Source of the DNA: Aquanectria penicillioides
Lineage: Eukaryota > Ascomycota > Sordariomycetes > Hypocreales > Nectriaceae
Assembly (NCBI GenBank): GCA_003415625.1
Contig: PYIU01000010.1
Span: forward strand, 248,001 to 312,000
DNA length: 64,000 bases
Reading direction: 5' to 3'
Made by a program: the position numbers and the translations under genes. Every line of letters begins with the position of its first letter. The first letter of the stretch is position 1. This document shows positions 47,336 to 58,849 of the stretch, piece after piece. Under the pieces are notes generated by a model. That model was not told the origin of the DNA. It was given only the letters and a program-made list of their open reading frames with translations, and did no database searches.

Positions 47336-47479
47336 TAAGAAGCTGAGAACCGTGCTGATTGTGATATTGGTATTGTGAAATGGTTGATTTCCCTGAACAC
47401 CTTCCATTAAGAAGCTGAGAACCGTGCTGATTGTGATATTGGTATTGTGAAATGGTTGATTTCCCTGAACACCTTCCAT
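47336..47479. repeat. Perfect 72-bp tandem duplication
   Basis: The 72-base unit starting TAAGAAGCTGAGAACCGT at 47336 is repeated without mismatch at 47408-47479. Its length is a multiple of three, so a minus-strand open frame reads through both copies as a 24-residue repeat, but nothing else supports coding. A perfect copy suggests a recent event. Confidence 0.95.
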
Positions 47480-47923
47480 TGTCAAGCGAAAGTCAGTCAA
47501 GGCTTTACTTGAAATTGCTAAGGGCCGCAATCAAATTGACCAAAACATTCATAATTTGGCCGTATAGACATTCATGGAGTTACTCTGCATGACCTACAAT
47601 CCTCAGAATCGGCCACCTCTAGTGATTTCAAACTACCCTAGGAACCTTGGGTATGCCAATGTGGTTTCGGGCAAGGAAACCTAGACCACTAATGACCTTA
47701 TCAATCTGTGAATCAGAAATGCTCATGTCTTGGAAATTTCAGATCAAAGTATTTTTTGATTCATCCAGGCCAGGAGGAGATTTGTTCCTCGAGGAGCCAT
47801 CCAGTCCAGCATTTTAGTTTCCAGTGACGCAAGTCCAGAACACCGAGGATCTAGAGGGAGTCACTAGGGCATCCTTAGAGATGTTCAATTATACTTCAAA
47901 TGTCATATCAACTCACTGGTGTT

Positions 47924-48490
47924 CTAAAAATAGCGAGAAAAAACGGCAATTGAGCCAGTCAATGGGTTGACAACGCTGAAAGCTTCGAGGGAACATGATG
48001 TAGTCAGCGGACCACGAACCACCAGATGCCAACCTGCTGAGCACTTGATAGAAGAGGCTATGTTATCTACGCGACGTTTGAAGGCCCGTGGTGAGGCCGA
48101 GATCCTCCCCGAGAGCAAGACGCACACTGTCTTGCCCAGAACTAATATTGTTCTATTGCGACCGTTGGATACAATATAGTTGTCATTGCTAATTCTGTAG
48201 ATTTTGAGACATTCATATTGAATATCCGAATGAGTTGGTATGCTGCTGTGGTCGGACCTAAACGATGCCAGAACCCCAGCTATAGACCCCGTGCCGCAAA
48301 CCGCCCCCGCCTCCGCTTGGCCGCGCAAGCAACCACTTGTAGAAGATGCATGGGGATCAATTCGTACGATAGATAGATTTTTCGGCAAATGCAAGAGGTT
48401 GAAAAAAGACCGGAATTTACCATCGCGAATGACAATGTTACAATCGTTGATATTCGGCACAGCAACGCTGCTGACAAAGTTACCACCCAT
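47924..48490 (-). CDS. Unrecognised open frame, doubtful gene
   Basis: A 188-codon frame in a gene-poor region. I recognise no domain, signal peptide or membrane helix, and no splice signals extend it convincingly. It is listed only because it is the longest frame of the 3.9-kb gap. It may be chance or a decayed exon. Confidence 0.15.
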   Translation of the reverse strand: MGGNFVSSVAVPNINDCNIVIRDGKFRSFFNLLHLPKNLSIVRIDPHASSTSGCLRGQAEAGAVCGTGSIAGVLASFRSDHSSIPTHSDIQYECLKIYRISNDNYIVSNGRNRTILVLGKTVCVLLSGRISASPRAFKRRVDNIASSIKCSAGWHLVVRGPLTTSCSLEAFSVVNPLTGSIAVFSRYF

Positions 48491-49949
48491 GGTAAGTAAT
48501 TACGAGGTTAGTAGGAGTTCAGGGACTCAAAAGGAGTCGAGATGAATGTGGAACCAGCTGGGCGCAGGGGAAAAAACTGTGTGTGAAAGGGCTCATTTAG
48601 GATCGAGTCAAGCCCTTATTCATCCTTGTTTACTTTACCAATGTGCATCGAATGTGTTTTATTTGCTTGGCATTCCAGACGTGTTCATCGATCGACTCCT
48701 TATCGTCTGAAGGCTCCGCCTTGAAGTGGAGCTTTGCTAGCTTCGATTGCAAGGACCACGGCTGACGTCACCCTCGACGAGCTGACGAAACAAGCAGTTT
48801 TTCTTTTCGCGTCTTTAATAAAGGGGCAGCACATGGGAATGTTGGGCTGATGAGCAGGCTTTCTTGACCGAGGATCCAACTATCTGGGGATCATGCTTCT
48901 GGCAGAGTTCAAGATAAACACTACGGGTTGATCTCGCTTTCCCCATTGTGGGTCCACAGGGCTGCAATATTGCGACCCCCGGCATATCCAAAAGAAGACG
49001 GGATGAGGAGTGTCTCGTATGCTCTCGACTACATCTGGAAGAGCTGAATGGCTGCCCTATTGCGATTGGTGTGCTAATAGGACGTGGTACGTGAATTTCA
49101 AGGGATAACAGTTGCCATCTCGACCAACCAGTGCAGGTACTGGATGAGCCCCCAAATGATGCCACAAAATACAGCTGGAGGTGACGTGGACATTATTGAC
49201 CTTAGGCAACAATGCGAGCACCAACAGTGAGTGGCTGGGTTGACGGTTATAACCCTATCCGCTTAGGGGCACTGCCTCAATGAATGGGCCATGAGGTTGT
49301 TATGTTGGTTGTGTAGAGGATAAGCTGTGTCTGGTTAATTGACGTGTTAATTTCAGTATCAAGCAGAAACAACGTTTTCAGGCAGTGCTATGCCGAACAC
49401 AATTTTTTCCTCCAAAAATTAGCGTTGGGGTTGCGAATTGCTCGAGGATCATCCCAATCTCTTCGTTGGTTGAAAAGGAGTTGGTCTCGCTGGGAGGTTG
49501 GTCAGCCAAGACGGATTACACACATTGGGCGGAATCAGTGAAGAGGATTACATCTTGCATAATAAAAGTCGGATATTAAAGAGTTAATTATCCCACTCTG
49601 TGTAATTGGAGCCAACAATTCCATGCTAATGATGACGCATCCCGGGCTAGGAATTCCGCGGTTCTGGTTCTGCATTCCTCACGGTGCTGCAGAAAGATAC
49701 ACGTATCTGTGCCAAAACAGGAATGGCATCCAGCACAATTGGAAAGTCCCGAGACAGGGTCACAGTCACTGATCCTACATCGACAAGGATTTCTTGGTTA
49801 AACACGCGTGTGGGGGACTGTGCATGGGCACAGGGCAACCAGATGTGGACCCCATTGGTTGGCCTCCCCAGAGAATCTCATGATATTTAAACTGGATCGA
49901 CGCTCCCCGTAGCTCGCATACCCCTCTTTATCGACACAACTGACGCGTC

Positions 49950-52219
49950 ATGCTCTCGTTACGAAAATTCTTACTTGTCGCGACACTCGTCGGGGGTAGC
50001 CTTGCAGCCGATTCCGAATGCTGCCCCTCGGATCGGCCGAATATTGTCTTCATCTTCACTGATGACCAAGATCTACACTTGAACTCTCTCGATTATATGC
50101 CGAATTTGCAAAAGGAGCTTGTAGAGAAAGGGACAACTTTCAAAAACCACTTTGCTACGATTTCAAACTGCTGTCCCAGCCGATCATCTCTTTTCCGAGG
50201 ACAACATGGCCACAACACCAACATAACTCATGTTGTAGCGCCAGGGTAAGCCATTCAGACCCACGGATGCATGTACAACCCAATTGCTGATGAAGAATGC
50301 CGATTTCAGAGGCGATTATCAAAAATGGCGTCTTTCAGGCGAAGACAACAGCTACCTCCCAAAGTGGCTCGGGGACGCCGGCTACCGCACAGAATGTAAG
50401 TCAAACGAGCCGAATATGGATCGAAAGCTAAGGGTGGTTACTACTTCTAGACATTGGAAAGTTTCTCAATGGCTACGGCCTGGCCCTTTACCAAGACCAT
50501 CCCAAACACTGGGATCTTGTCGATGCTTTGGTACGGTTCCGTGATTCGGCGGCCAACGGGACAGGATCAGGAGGCAACATCTAGCTAATCATCGCTCATA
50601 GGTTGATCCATGGGTGTACCAGTTCAATGCGCCTATCTTCTCCCAAAATGGAGAAACGCCCATCTTTTTCCAAGGCTATCACCAGACAGACGTGATCCGC
50701 GCTAAAGCGTAGGGGTGCCAATTCTGATACGTAGTCGACAGGGTGTAGAATGCACGCTAATATAAGTCGTAGGATCTCGAGGCTGCAATATTTGACCGAG
50801 AGCCAGAAAAAGCCATTCTACCTTACCATTGCGACTGTCGCACCGCATGTGCAGATTGGCGGCGATGGACTCCCTGTACCCCTGGAAAGGCACGAGAACT
50901 CCCACGAGGACCTGAACGCGCCGCAGGACAAGAACTTCAACCCAAACCAGAACTTCACCAACGGGAAGCCGTCATGGCTGAAGGGCCTGAAACAATTGAA
51001 TGAGACACAGATTGATCGCATCAATCGTCACTACCGTCGTCGAATCCAGGCCCTTATGGGTGTCGATGAGATTGTGCACGATGTTGTCGAATTCCTCGAC
51101 AAGAAGAACCTTTTGAACAACACATATAGTGAGTCGGTTTCCTCGGAAACGCAACAATTGCTGACATGCGAATTATTGCAGTTGTATTCTCGTCCGACAA
51201 TGGCTACCATTTGGGCCAACATCGCGTAACCGCCGGAAAGACCCTACCGTATCTTGCCGACACCAATGTTCCTTTCATCGTTCGAGGCCCCAATGTCACC
51301 GCAAACAAGACTTCGCGGCTGCCGGGATGTCATCTGGACTTGGCCCCGACATTCTTAGAGATTGCCTCGGTCGACCAAGATGATCTCCCAGTGTTCCTGG
51401 ACGGGCGCAGCTTATTAAACGACTGGCACCAGCCCGATAATAGCACAGGCTCTGGGCACACAGACATCATCAATATCGAGTTCTGGGGCAACTCCGTGGT
51501 GGAGTCTCCTACACAAAAGAACAGCCACGAGAATAGCTACAAGGCTTTGCGAGTCGTCAGCGAAAATTCGACGTACTTGTATACCAAGTGGTGCACAGGC
51601 GACACGGAGCTATACAATACGCTGGTTAGTGCACTTCTACAGACCAGAACGTCTCAGATGCTGACGAATGCCATGATAGATTGATCCCTACGAACTCAAG
51701 AACCTCGCCCACGAGTCGAATAATCCCACTAACCAAACTCGCCGACTAATACACCGACTAAATGCATTGTTGCTCGTTACAAAGTCCTGCGAGAAGGATA
51801 ACTGCCGCAATCCTTGGACGGTACTCCAGAGCAGCTGTGAATCCGACAACAGTTGTCCCGAGTCGGGCGCCATATTTAGCAGCCTGCAATCAGCCATGGC
51901 AACAAAATATGACTCATTCTTTGCAGGATTGCCGCTTGTACAATTTAAAGAATGTCTCAAGGTGCAGGTAGCAGACAACGAAGAGCCCTTTCTGCCCGAG
52001 TCGTCGCGGTCGCTGGGTGGAAATTACCGCAAACACGTCGACTACTACCAATCACCGTTTGTGAACGGGCAAAAAGTCGAGCAGAACAAGGAAAACCAAG
52101 GCTCGGAAAGCCAACGGAACGCGAGTCTTGGGGACATGTTGAAGACGGCCCGCAAGCTGACCTCGGACGAGCTCGGCACCGTTGACAGCGGGGCGGGGAG
52201 GCTGTGGAGGCCTTTTTAA
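49950..52219 (+). CDS. Secreted arylsulfatase (type I, formylglycine)
   Basis: Sulfatase expected to remove sulfate from aryl or sugar sulfate esters outside the cell. A signal peptide (LRKFLLVATLVGGSLA) is followed by RPNIVFIFTDDQD, which provides metal-binding aspartates. The CxPxR signature is CCPSRSS, in which the Cys would be converted to formylglycine. FSSDNGYHLGQHR gives the late metal-binding Asp-Asn pair, and a C-terminal block (NTLIDPYELKNL) matches the family. Seven exons were traced with in-frame joins near 50247/50314, 50396/50450, 50530/50603, 50708/50773, 51129/51182 and 51623/51682. All key residues are present, so it looks active. Length is about 580 residues, normal for fungal arylsulfatases. 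Sulfur limitation commonly induces this class, but no such site was identified here. Confidence 0.9.
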
Positions 52220-52829
52220 TGTAGGAGCTAGAGTTGCACAGCATAGAGTGCAACAATTGGAGCACACGCCCAAACCATTATCATTGACGTGGTTGTCTTT
52301 AAATTGGCATGGAGTGTATGAAATAGAGTTGGAGATTCCCACGGTTGGACGCCTGAGACAACAACCAACTACATAGTTGGACCTGTCTCGAAAACGGTGT
52401 TGGTTGACGGTTCTGCCGGTATTATATCGAAATACTCATCACATATGAAACATTAACAAGTTTTATCTTGAGCAACCTTGTGTATCGGAACAAAGTTGGG
52501 GTACGTAGACAGTCTGATGTCTCTAGAGTGATTGGTGACACTAGGCCAATAGTGGCTGTGAGATTGAGTGGAGAGTTCTTTATGCATCTGCAGATCATTA
52601 CCGGATTAAGAATCACGTCCATGTCTCATCATTGGGTCTAACCCCGCCTTCTCGATATATCGTCATTCGCCTCTGGACCAAGGATCCCGAATGTGAGAAA
52701 CTCAATTGCAGAAGAAAATTTGGCTTGATCACCTTGGTCCAGACTGCCCGTACGAATAAGAGGTTGAACCTTGGGATATCCCATTTCTTGTTTGTTCAAT
52801 ACCAACTTTGCACCTCCTCTGCTTCAATT
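52220..52829. other. Intergenic, promoter of the GH28 gene
   Basis: No gene supported. The open frame of the GH28 gene extends upstream to 52632, but the signal peptide begins at 52830, so the upstream part is taken as leader. Confidence 0.5.
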
Positions 52830-54170
52830 ATGTTGTTCTGGGCTGTCTCTATCCTCGCCATCCTCCCAGCTATTACCGCCATCGAAAATCAGGAACCGTG
52901 GCTACCTGGCCATGACAGTCACCCTGCTTTAATCCCTCCACTTGACTACTGGAGGAACTTGGCGGTGAGACAAAAGCGATCGCTCTGCTACGTTAATCCG
53001 GGGACCGAAGGTGCAGACGACGCCCTGTCGATTGCAGACGCTCTCAACAATGAATGTCATTCAAAGGCTCTCGTGGTTCTCCCGGGCTCAACGTACCATA
53101 TGAACTCCAATATCACTACACTGGGGTTAAGTGATGTTCATATTCACCAATTTGGCCGACTCCTCTGGAGCACCGATATCGATTACTGGCTCTCTGTGTC
53201 CATGCCAGTGGGCTTCCAAAACCAAAGCACGGTGTGGTATTTTGGCGGCGACAGAGTCGTGTGGGACGGTTATGGAACAGGTACACTCGATGGAAACGGA
53301 CAAGTCTGGTATGATTGGGCGAGGGGAAGGGGTAACTTGCCCCGTCGTCCTATGATGATCAACTTTCGAGAGCTGTCGAACTCTGTCGTGAAGCGGTTGC
53401 GATTCGTCCAAAGTCAGATGTGGACCATGGCCACCACCTGGTCCAAAAATGTTCTCCTCGAGGATATTTACGTCAACAACACTTCCTCTAGTCGGCACAA
53501 TACTCTAAACACGGATGGTGTGGATACTGTCTGGTCCGACAACATCACATTTAACAGGTGGGATGTAACGTGCGGCGATGATAGCATCGCTCTGAAAGGT
53601 AACTCCAGCAACATCTTCGTATACGATAGCATCTTCCGTGGCGGTCAAGGCTTCGCTATTGGCTCTTTAGGTCAGTTCAACGGCAAGTGGGAATATATTG
53701 ACACCTTCTACGCCCGCAACATCACCATGTATGGTACAACATATGGCATCTACCTCAAGACCTGGTCTGGGAATCAAAGGGGTTGGCCTCCAAATGGTGG
53801 CGGTGGCGGTTTGGGTCACGGCAGGAATATTGTCATGGAAGACATTAAGCTGCACGGTAGTCGAACAGCGCCCTTTTGGATCTGGCAGTGCGAACACTAT
53901 GAAGGTAACATGGGAAAGGATTGTGACTCTTCCCAGTTTACCTTTTCCGACCTTTTATTCCGCAATGTGCGCGGAACTATGCGCTCTAACGTCAAAGTGG
54001 CGGGATCGTTCCGCTGCAGTGCAGCTGGAGGCTGTCACAACATCACAGTTGAGGATTTCTCAGTTGCATCAGAGGGAAGTAAGAAGGTTCTGAATAATTG
54101 GCTCTGTTCAAATGTGGAGGAGGCTACTGGCTTTGAATGCATATCCTTTCCCAAAATGTCAGACCTTTAA
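52830..54170 (+). CDS. Secreted GH28 family glycoside hydrolase (pectin side)
   Basis: Intronless 446-residue secreted enzyme with a right-handed beta-helix fold. The start is the ATG before a signal peptide (LFWAVSILAILPAITA). Two GH28 acid motifs are present: NTDGVD and CGDDSIALK. The third motif reads RGGQGFAIGSLG, with Gln where polygalacturonases have the GHG His, and the fourth reads IYLKTW instead of RIKTW, losing the substrate-binding Arg. This pattern argues against a classical endopolygalacturonase and towards an exo-acting or rhamnose-releasing GH28 subgroup (inference). Many N-x-S/T sites fit secretion. It lies between an arylsulfatase and an unknown gene. Confidence 0.9.
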   Translation: MLFWAVSILAILPAITAIENQEPWLPGHDSHPALIPPLDYWRNLAVRQKRSLCYVNPGTEGADDALSIADALNNECHSKALVVLPGSTYHMNSNITTLGLSDVHIHQFGRLLWSTDIDYWLSVSMPVGFQNQSTVWYFGGDRVVWDGYGTGTLDGNGQVWYDWARGRGNLPRRPMMINFRELSNSVVKRLRFVQSQMWTMATTWSKNVLLEDIYVNNTSSSRHNTLNTDGVDTVWSDNITFNRWDVTCGDDSIALKGNSSNIFVYDSIFRGGQGFAIGSLGQFNGKWEYIDTFYARNITMYGTTYGIYLKTWSGNQRGWPPNGGGGGLGHGRNIVMEDIKLHGSRTAPFWIWQCEHYEGNMGKDCDSSQFTFSDLLFRNVRGTMRSNVKVAGSFRCSAAGGCHNITVEDFSVASEGSKKVLNNWLCSNVEEATGFECISFPKMSDL

Positions 54171-54773
54171 GTATGCGAAGACTAAGCGCCGAAGGGTTGT
54201 ATGGAGAGGAGAGATTGTTGTATGAATGCAAAATATCCATTGCTACCTGGGGGAATTGTTGATTTTTGTTAGGCTCATAATCCTCTGTGTTATTGTATTG
54301 CAACGCTGGTAGTTGACCAATCAGTATGATTTCCCATTAGATGCTTCATATCGAGTCTGAGGAGCGGTCAGTCAGTTTACCATGGAAATATCAGGACCTG
54401 GGCAGTACCCAGTAACGGCTGATTTTGCATTCGCCGAGAAGGTCCGAGGCTTAGGGGCGACTATGGGCTATGAGAGGCCATCAAGAGGAAGTGCAGGATG
54501 TCCACTAGACAAATGTGACGTTGCTTGATCCCCATGGGATTCTACACGTGTTGTCGCATGGGGAGGGTATCATGGCGATTTTGATTGGCTTCAAGGGAGC
54601 CTGGCGACTGCGTACTTGGTCGCCGACGAGGCATATGGTTGGGAGTAAATAATTGCACTTTGTAAACGTCGCACCTATATAAGAGTCCATGTGTCCCATT
54701 TCTGCTGCTCAAATTTTCAATTCTTTGTTCAACTTCAATCCTTTGCTAAAATCTCAAAAGACATAACAACGCC
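54171..54773. other. Intergenic, promoter of the three-exon unknown gene
   Basis: No gene supported. It contains a TATA box at 54676-54681. Confidence 0.5.
54676..54681 (+). promoter_or_regulatory. TATA box of the three-exon unknown gene
   Basis: TATATA within CCTATATAAG, about 95 bases upstream of the ATG at 54774, followed by pyrimidine-rich leader sequence. Confidence 0.55.
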
Positions 54774-56190
54774 ATGCCCCTTAGCCCACAGCAAGTATCA
54801 GTTAGGCGAAGAGATGCCGAAGCTGCAAAGCGCCAGGCCGTTTTTATTGTATCAATTGTAGCTACTACACTGATACTGTGTCCTCCACGGTTAAAAATAT
54901 ACAGAAATCTTTGTATCGTGCCGTTCTTAGCATGGCTTACCGCTTATGCAATTGACAAACTCATATCCCTTGCTACTGCGTTGGATAATATTCCGGTGTG
55001 GATGAAACGCTTCATTCCCATTTGCACAGATTTCCATATTATAGCCCCATTTGATCAAATCAAGATGACAATTGGCAACTCATTAGACACTGCAAGCATA
55101 CAGCTCAACGAGGTATCGCTCGCGACCAAGCATCGGATAACAGAATTCAAGCAAGTTGTCCTCATTGCATTGATCAACTGGCTTCTACACCAACTTGGCC
55201 AAGGTTGAAAACCCATGCTACTAGAAAAACATGTCGCTACTCTTACTTACCTTGACAGGTCCACTGAACCAAGATCCCTCAAAGCCGCAGGATGGACCAG
55301 GTCCGACTCCTGCAACACATCAGTACTACGGCATCTTCGTCGCAACACCTCCTGTCCATGACTACGGCCTTTCTAGTGAATATTCATCCAAATTTTGGAC
55401 ATCTTTTGAGCCCATCGCGTGGGAAAGCTACGAAACATCGCTCATCCAATCCATATATTTGGTGTTGACATTCCAAGTTCATCTTTCATTCTGCCTCATT
55501 CCTAAATCTGTCTGGGAATGTCCAAAAATTATGCTCGTTGATAAATTCAAGGCTGGCATCTATTGGGAAAAGACCAACAAACGTGGCGCAAGTATTGGTG
55601 CTTTGTGGACTGAACAACGGGTTCGGACTATCAGATGCATCGAAGTTCTTGGATCTTGCGAAGAAGAGTCTGACCCCATTACCCTATCCCACGACTGTAA
55701 GGGCACTGCACTATCGTAAATGTTTCTGGGTCTCATGCTAACAGCAGAAGACTTCGCCTCACTAGAGAGAGGCTGGAATTACATGAAGATTTCTTGGAAC
55801 GACGTTGACTTTGCAATCATCCTCGGCATTCTCGTGACTGGTTCCAAGGCATCCAAAAAGTCAAACGAGCTCTTCTGTCACTTTCAAACGCTTCGACTCA
55901 ACCAGGCTATTATTCCTTGGGGGAACTCGGCAGATAAGGGTTTCATAAGGTGTTGGTGCATCGCCGCCGCCGCTGGTGGGCTAACCGTGTTGACAGGAGG
56001 ACTGGCGGCACCGATCGCAGCGCCAGTATTTACTGGCAGTTGTCTTGCGGGTTTAGGGTTCGGAATCTCGGCATTTACAACTTCTGTTCGAGATCATTCT
56101 TTGTGGGGGAAAAGAATGGAGGCATGTAGGGATCTTCTTGCCAGGTTCCGTCAACTGGAGCCAGTTTTCAAACCCCAATCTGAAGAATAG
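54774..56190 (+). CDS. Unknown protein with hydrophobic segments, three exons
   Basis: No family recognised. Exons 54774-55203, 55259-55696 and 55745-56190 join in frame; the second intron has a GCTAACAG end. The product is about 437 residues. It has an N-terminal hydrophobic stretch (AVFIVSIVATTLILC and CIVPFLAWLTAYAI) and a glycine/alanine-rich hydrophobic stretch near the C-terminus (AAAAGGLTVLTGGLAAPIAAPV), with a soluble middle. The C-terminal glycine-rich helix could insert into membranes. A TATA box and A-rich leader support transcription. A fungal lineage-specific gene is likely. A signalling or effector-like role would be a guess. Confidence 0.65.
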
Positions 56191-56992
56191 TCGATGGCCC
56201 GTGTTGAGGTTAAAGTTTGCTGACTCTCTCTCTAAGAAGGAAGACCAAGAATGAAGGAGGATATCACCAACTTTTTCTTTTTTTTTTTGGCTTTCATACA
56301 TAATTTTATCTATTAATGATTTAAAGCAAACCGCTCATAGACAGGGATTTCCTTTTCTTCCCCTACAAGTCTAATTTGCACCAAATTATCGTAGATTGAT
56401 TCCGTTCATCGAGGCTTTCCCTCCTACACTCTCTGTCATGGAGAGCGTTTACCGTCAGAGGAAGAGACAAACCTCATTAGAGGCAACGCAATCCCAGTAT
56501 ACGATGCCAAGATATTTTTTTCACCCATTTTTAGCGAATAGTGCCTTTCAGTGCGATAAATTTGCCAAATATCTGGGTATTCGGTCTTTCATTGCGGGAA
56601 GGATCTCATCCTTGCCTGTCCGAGTTCGGTAGGAAAATTAGTATTTCGGCTCCGAAGCTGGATTATCCACCCGAGTCACCCGACCCGGCCCCGAGTAGTT
56701 GCATCTTCGCCTGCAAAACTCGCCTTTAAGGAGAGCTTACGCAGCATATCAACTGGATTGCAATCTCGCAATTTAGGCAGATAGATAGGACATTTGATTA
56801 CCGTTTATGTCCGGCTTATGAGGGGCGGCTTACTGGCTGCCTCTCCTGATGTGGCCGTAGCCTCGCATATTAATTAAACCACGTTGAACACACTTTCAAG
56901 ACATTTCTCGCAATATTTGCCGATATCGCAACTGTCAACTACCCACATCTTCATTGTCTTGCCTGTCAGATCGCGTGACAACCAGACCGCAG
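56191..56992. other. Intergenic, promoter of the 14-TM MFS gene
   Basis: No gene supported. A short frame at 56396-56632 lacks any signature. Confidence 0.5.
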
Positions 56993-58849
56993 ATGCTCTT
57001 CTCCCGACATGAGAATTCTCGTCCAACCGAGAACAACGAGCTGGGCGATCTCGATCACATATCTCTAAGATCGAACCCCACGGACAATCAAAGTCTTCAA
57101 AACACTGGCCCAGATGTCCTAAATGCTTCTAGGGACGGCATTAGTCACAGTATTGCTGGAAGTATACCTGGGCAAGACGATCCTGAAAATGGGCTCAACT
57201 ATCCAGGCCCCGCTGCTATGGCCGTCATCATGACGGCTATTTCCATGGCCATGTTTCTGGTCTCCCTAGTACGTAGAGCATCTTACTGTCAACTTGTAGC
57301 ACTTGGTCGTATCTAGTTCATCGAGAACTTGTCGAATGAATCCCAATCTTCATTGACGGAAATACCACTAGACCTTTGGCTAAGGACACTTATTCAGGAC
57401 AGGACAATTATTTCAACGGCTATCCCGCAGATCACAGATCAGTTCCATTCATCCAGTGATATCGGTTGGTACTCAAGCGCATATAGTCTCACTGGATGCG
57501 CCATGCAGCTTCCCCTAGGACGATTCTACACGTTCTACCCATCAAAATGGGTGTACTTGACACTGGTCGCCATTTTCATTGTCGGATCCGCCATCGGTGC
57601 CGGTGCAATGAGTTCAAACAGCGTAATCCTCGGCCGGGCAATCCAGGGTGTTGGCTTGGGCGGCATCCTATCCGGTTCCACCATTTTAGTAACTGAGAAT
57701 GCACCACTACGTCAGCAACCCATGTTTCTGGGGATATTGATGGCCTCGATGAGTATATCGGCCATCATCGGACCGCTGATTGGTGGTGCCCTAACAAGCA
57801 AAGCTAGTTGGCGTTGGTGTTTCATCATCAACATTCCCATAGCCATTGTCATCATGATGGTTCTATTCTTCTTTGTTGAGGCGACTACTAAAAAGGAACA
57901 TGCTCAAGGATGGGCCAACAAGATCAGGCATCTGGATCCTCTTGGCGCAGCGCTGCTCTTGCCAGGCATAGTTTGTATCATGCTGGTACTTCAATGGGCT
58001 GGCTCTACATATCCCTGGGGCAATTGGAGAGTCATCGTGTTGCTTGTCCTTGGAGTAGTTCTGGTTACCGGCTTCGTCGTCTCTCAGATTTTGACACCCA
58101 AAACAGCAACGGTACCGCCTCATATTGCTGGGCAACGGACTGTTATTGCCTCATTCTTCTTTTCCACCATGTCAGGTGGGGCGATGATGGTTGTCACTTA
58201 CTGGATCTCGATTTGGTTTCAAGGCGTTCAAAACTTGAGTGCTGTCAAAGCTGGAGAGAGAACCATCGCACTAGTTCTGTCGCAGGCTGTAGGCGCCATC
58301 CTCGGCGGTGGCTCTTCGCAATTAATTGGGTATCCATCCCCGATTATGGCGCTCAGCTCGATTTTCATCTCTGTAGGCGCTGGCATGTTGTCCACTTTAG
58401 CAGTCGATGCAGGATCAGCTGAATGGATTGGTTACCAAGTTCTAGTCGGCCTTGGTCTCGGCCTCGGTACACAGCAATCGTCTCTTGCAGTCCAAACTGT
58501 CTTGCAAAAGGAAGATATACCATGTGCAATCTCCCTGATTTTCTTTGGCACGCAATTTGGCGGTTCGATTGCCGTATGTGCAGGGCAGAATGTTTTCAAC
58601 CAACTCATCATCCAGGCCCTAACTAGTGCAAACATATCTGGCCTTGATCCCTCGGCAGTACTGAATTCAGGTGCCACGGAAATGAGAAATCTCGTTCACA
58701 GCAGTACTGACTTAGCTCAGCTTCTTGTTGCCTACAACCACTCGCTGACTTCAGTGTTCTATGTTGCAGCAGGTGTTGGTAGTGCAGCTAGTATTGGCGC
58801 GCTCTTCGTACAGTGGAAGAGTGTAAAAGGAATTGAGCCGTTACACTAG
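56993..58849 (+). CDS. MFS transporter, 14-TM drug/H+ antiporter type
   Basis: Plasma-membrane or vacuolar efflux pump of the DHA2-like group. Exons: 56993-57268 and 57398-58849. A hydrophilic N-terminal tail of about 75 residues precedes TM1. The diagnostic LDRTIISTAIPQITDQF block is split by the intron and restored by it. WYSSAYSLTGCAMQLPLGRFYTFY, GRAIQGVGLGG and GPLIGGALT (motif C) follow, and hydrophobicity suggests 14 helices. The frame is intact to the stop. Members of this group export toxic compounds or fungal metabolites. No synthesis cluster is visible next to it. The start ATG at 56993 is the first in frame; no upstream frame shows family resemblance. Confidence 0.92.

Larger units (their letters stand above)
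46060..49949. other. Gene-poor region of 3.9 kb
   Basis: No gene could be supported with confidence. It contains a perfect 72-bp tandem duplication and a 188-codon minus-strand open frame at 47924-48490, listed separately. A further 116-codon frame at 48815-49165 shows no domain. It may be decayed DNA or long regulatory spacing. Confidence 0.4.

Noticed and set aside
48815..49165. 116-codon minus-strand open frame
   Set aside because: Ser- and Arg-rich with no domain, and no start or splice context.
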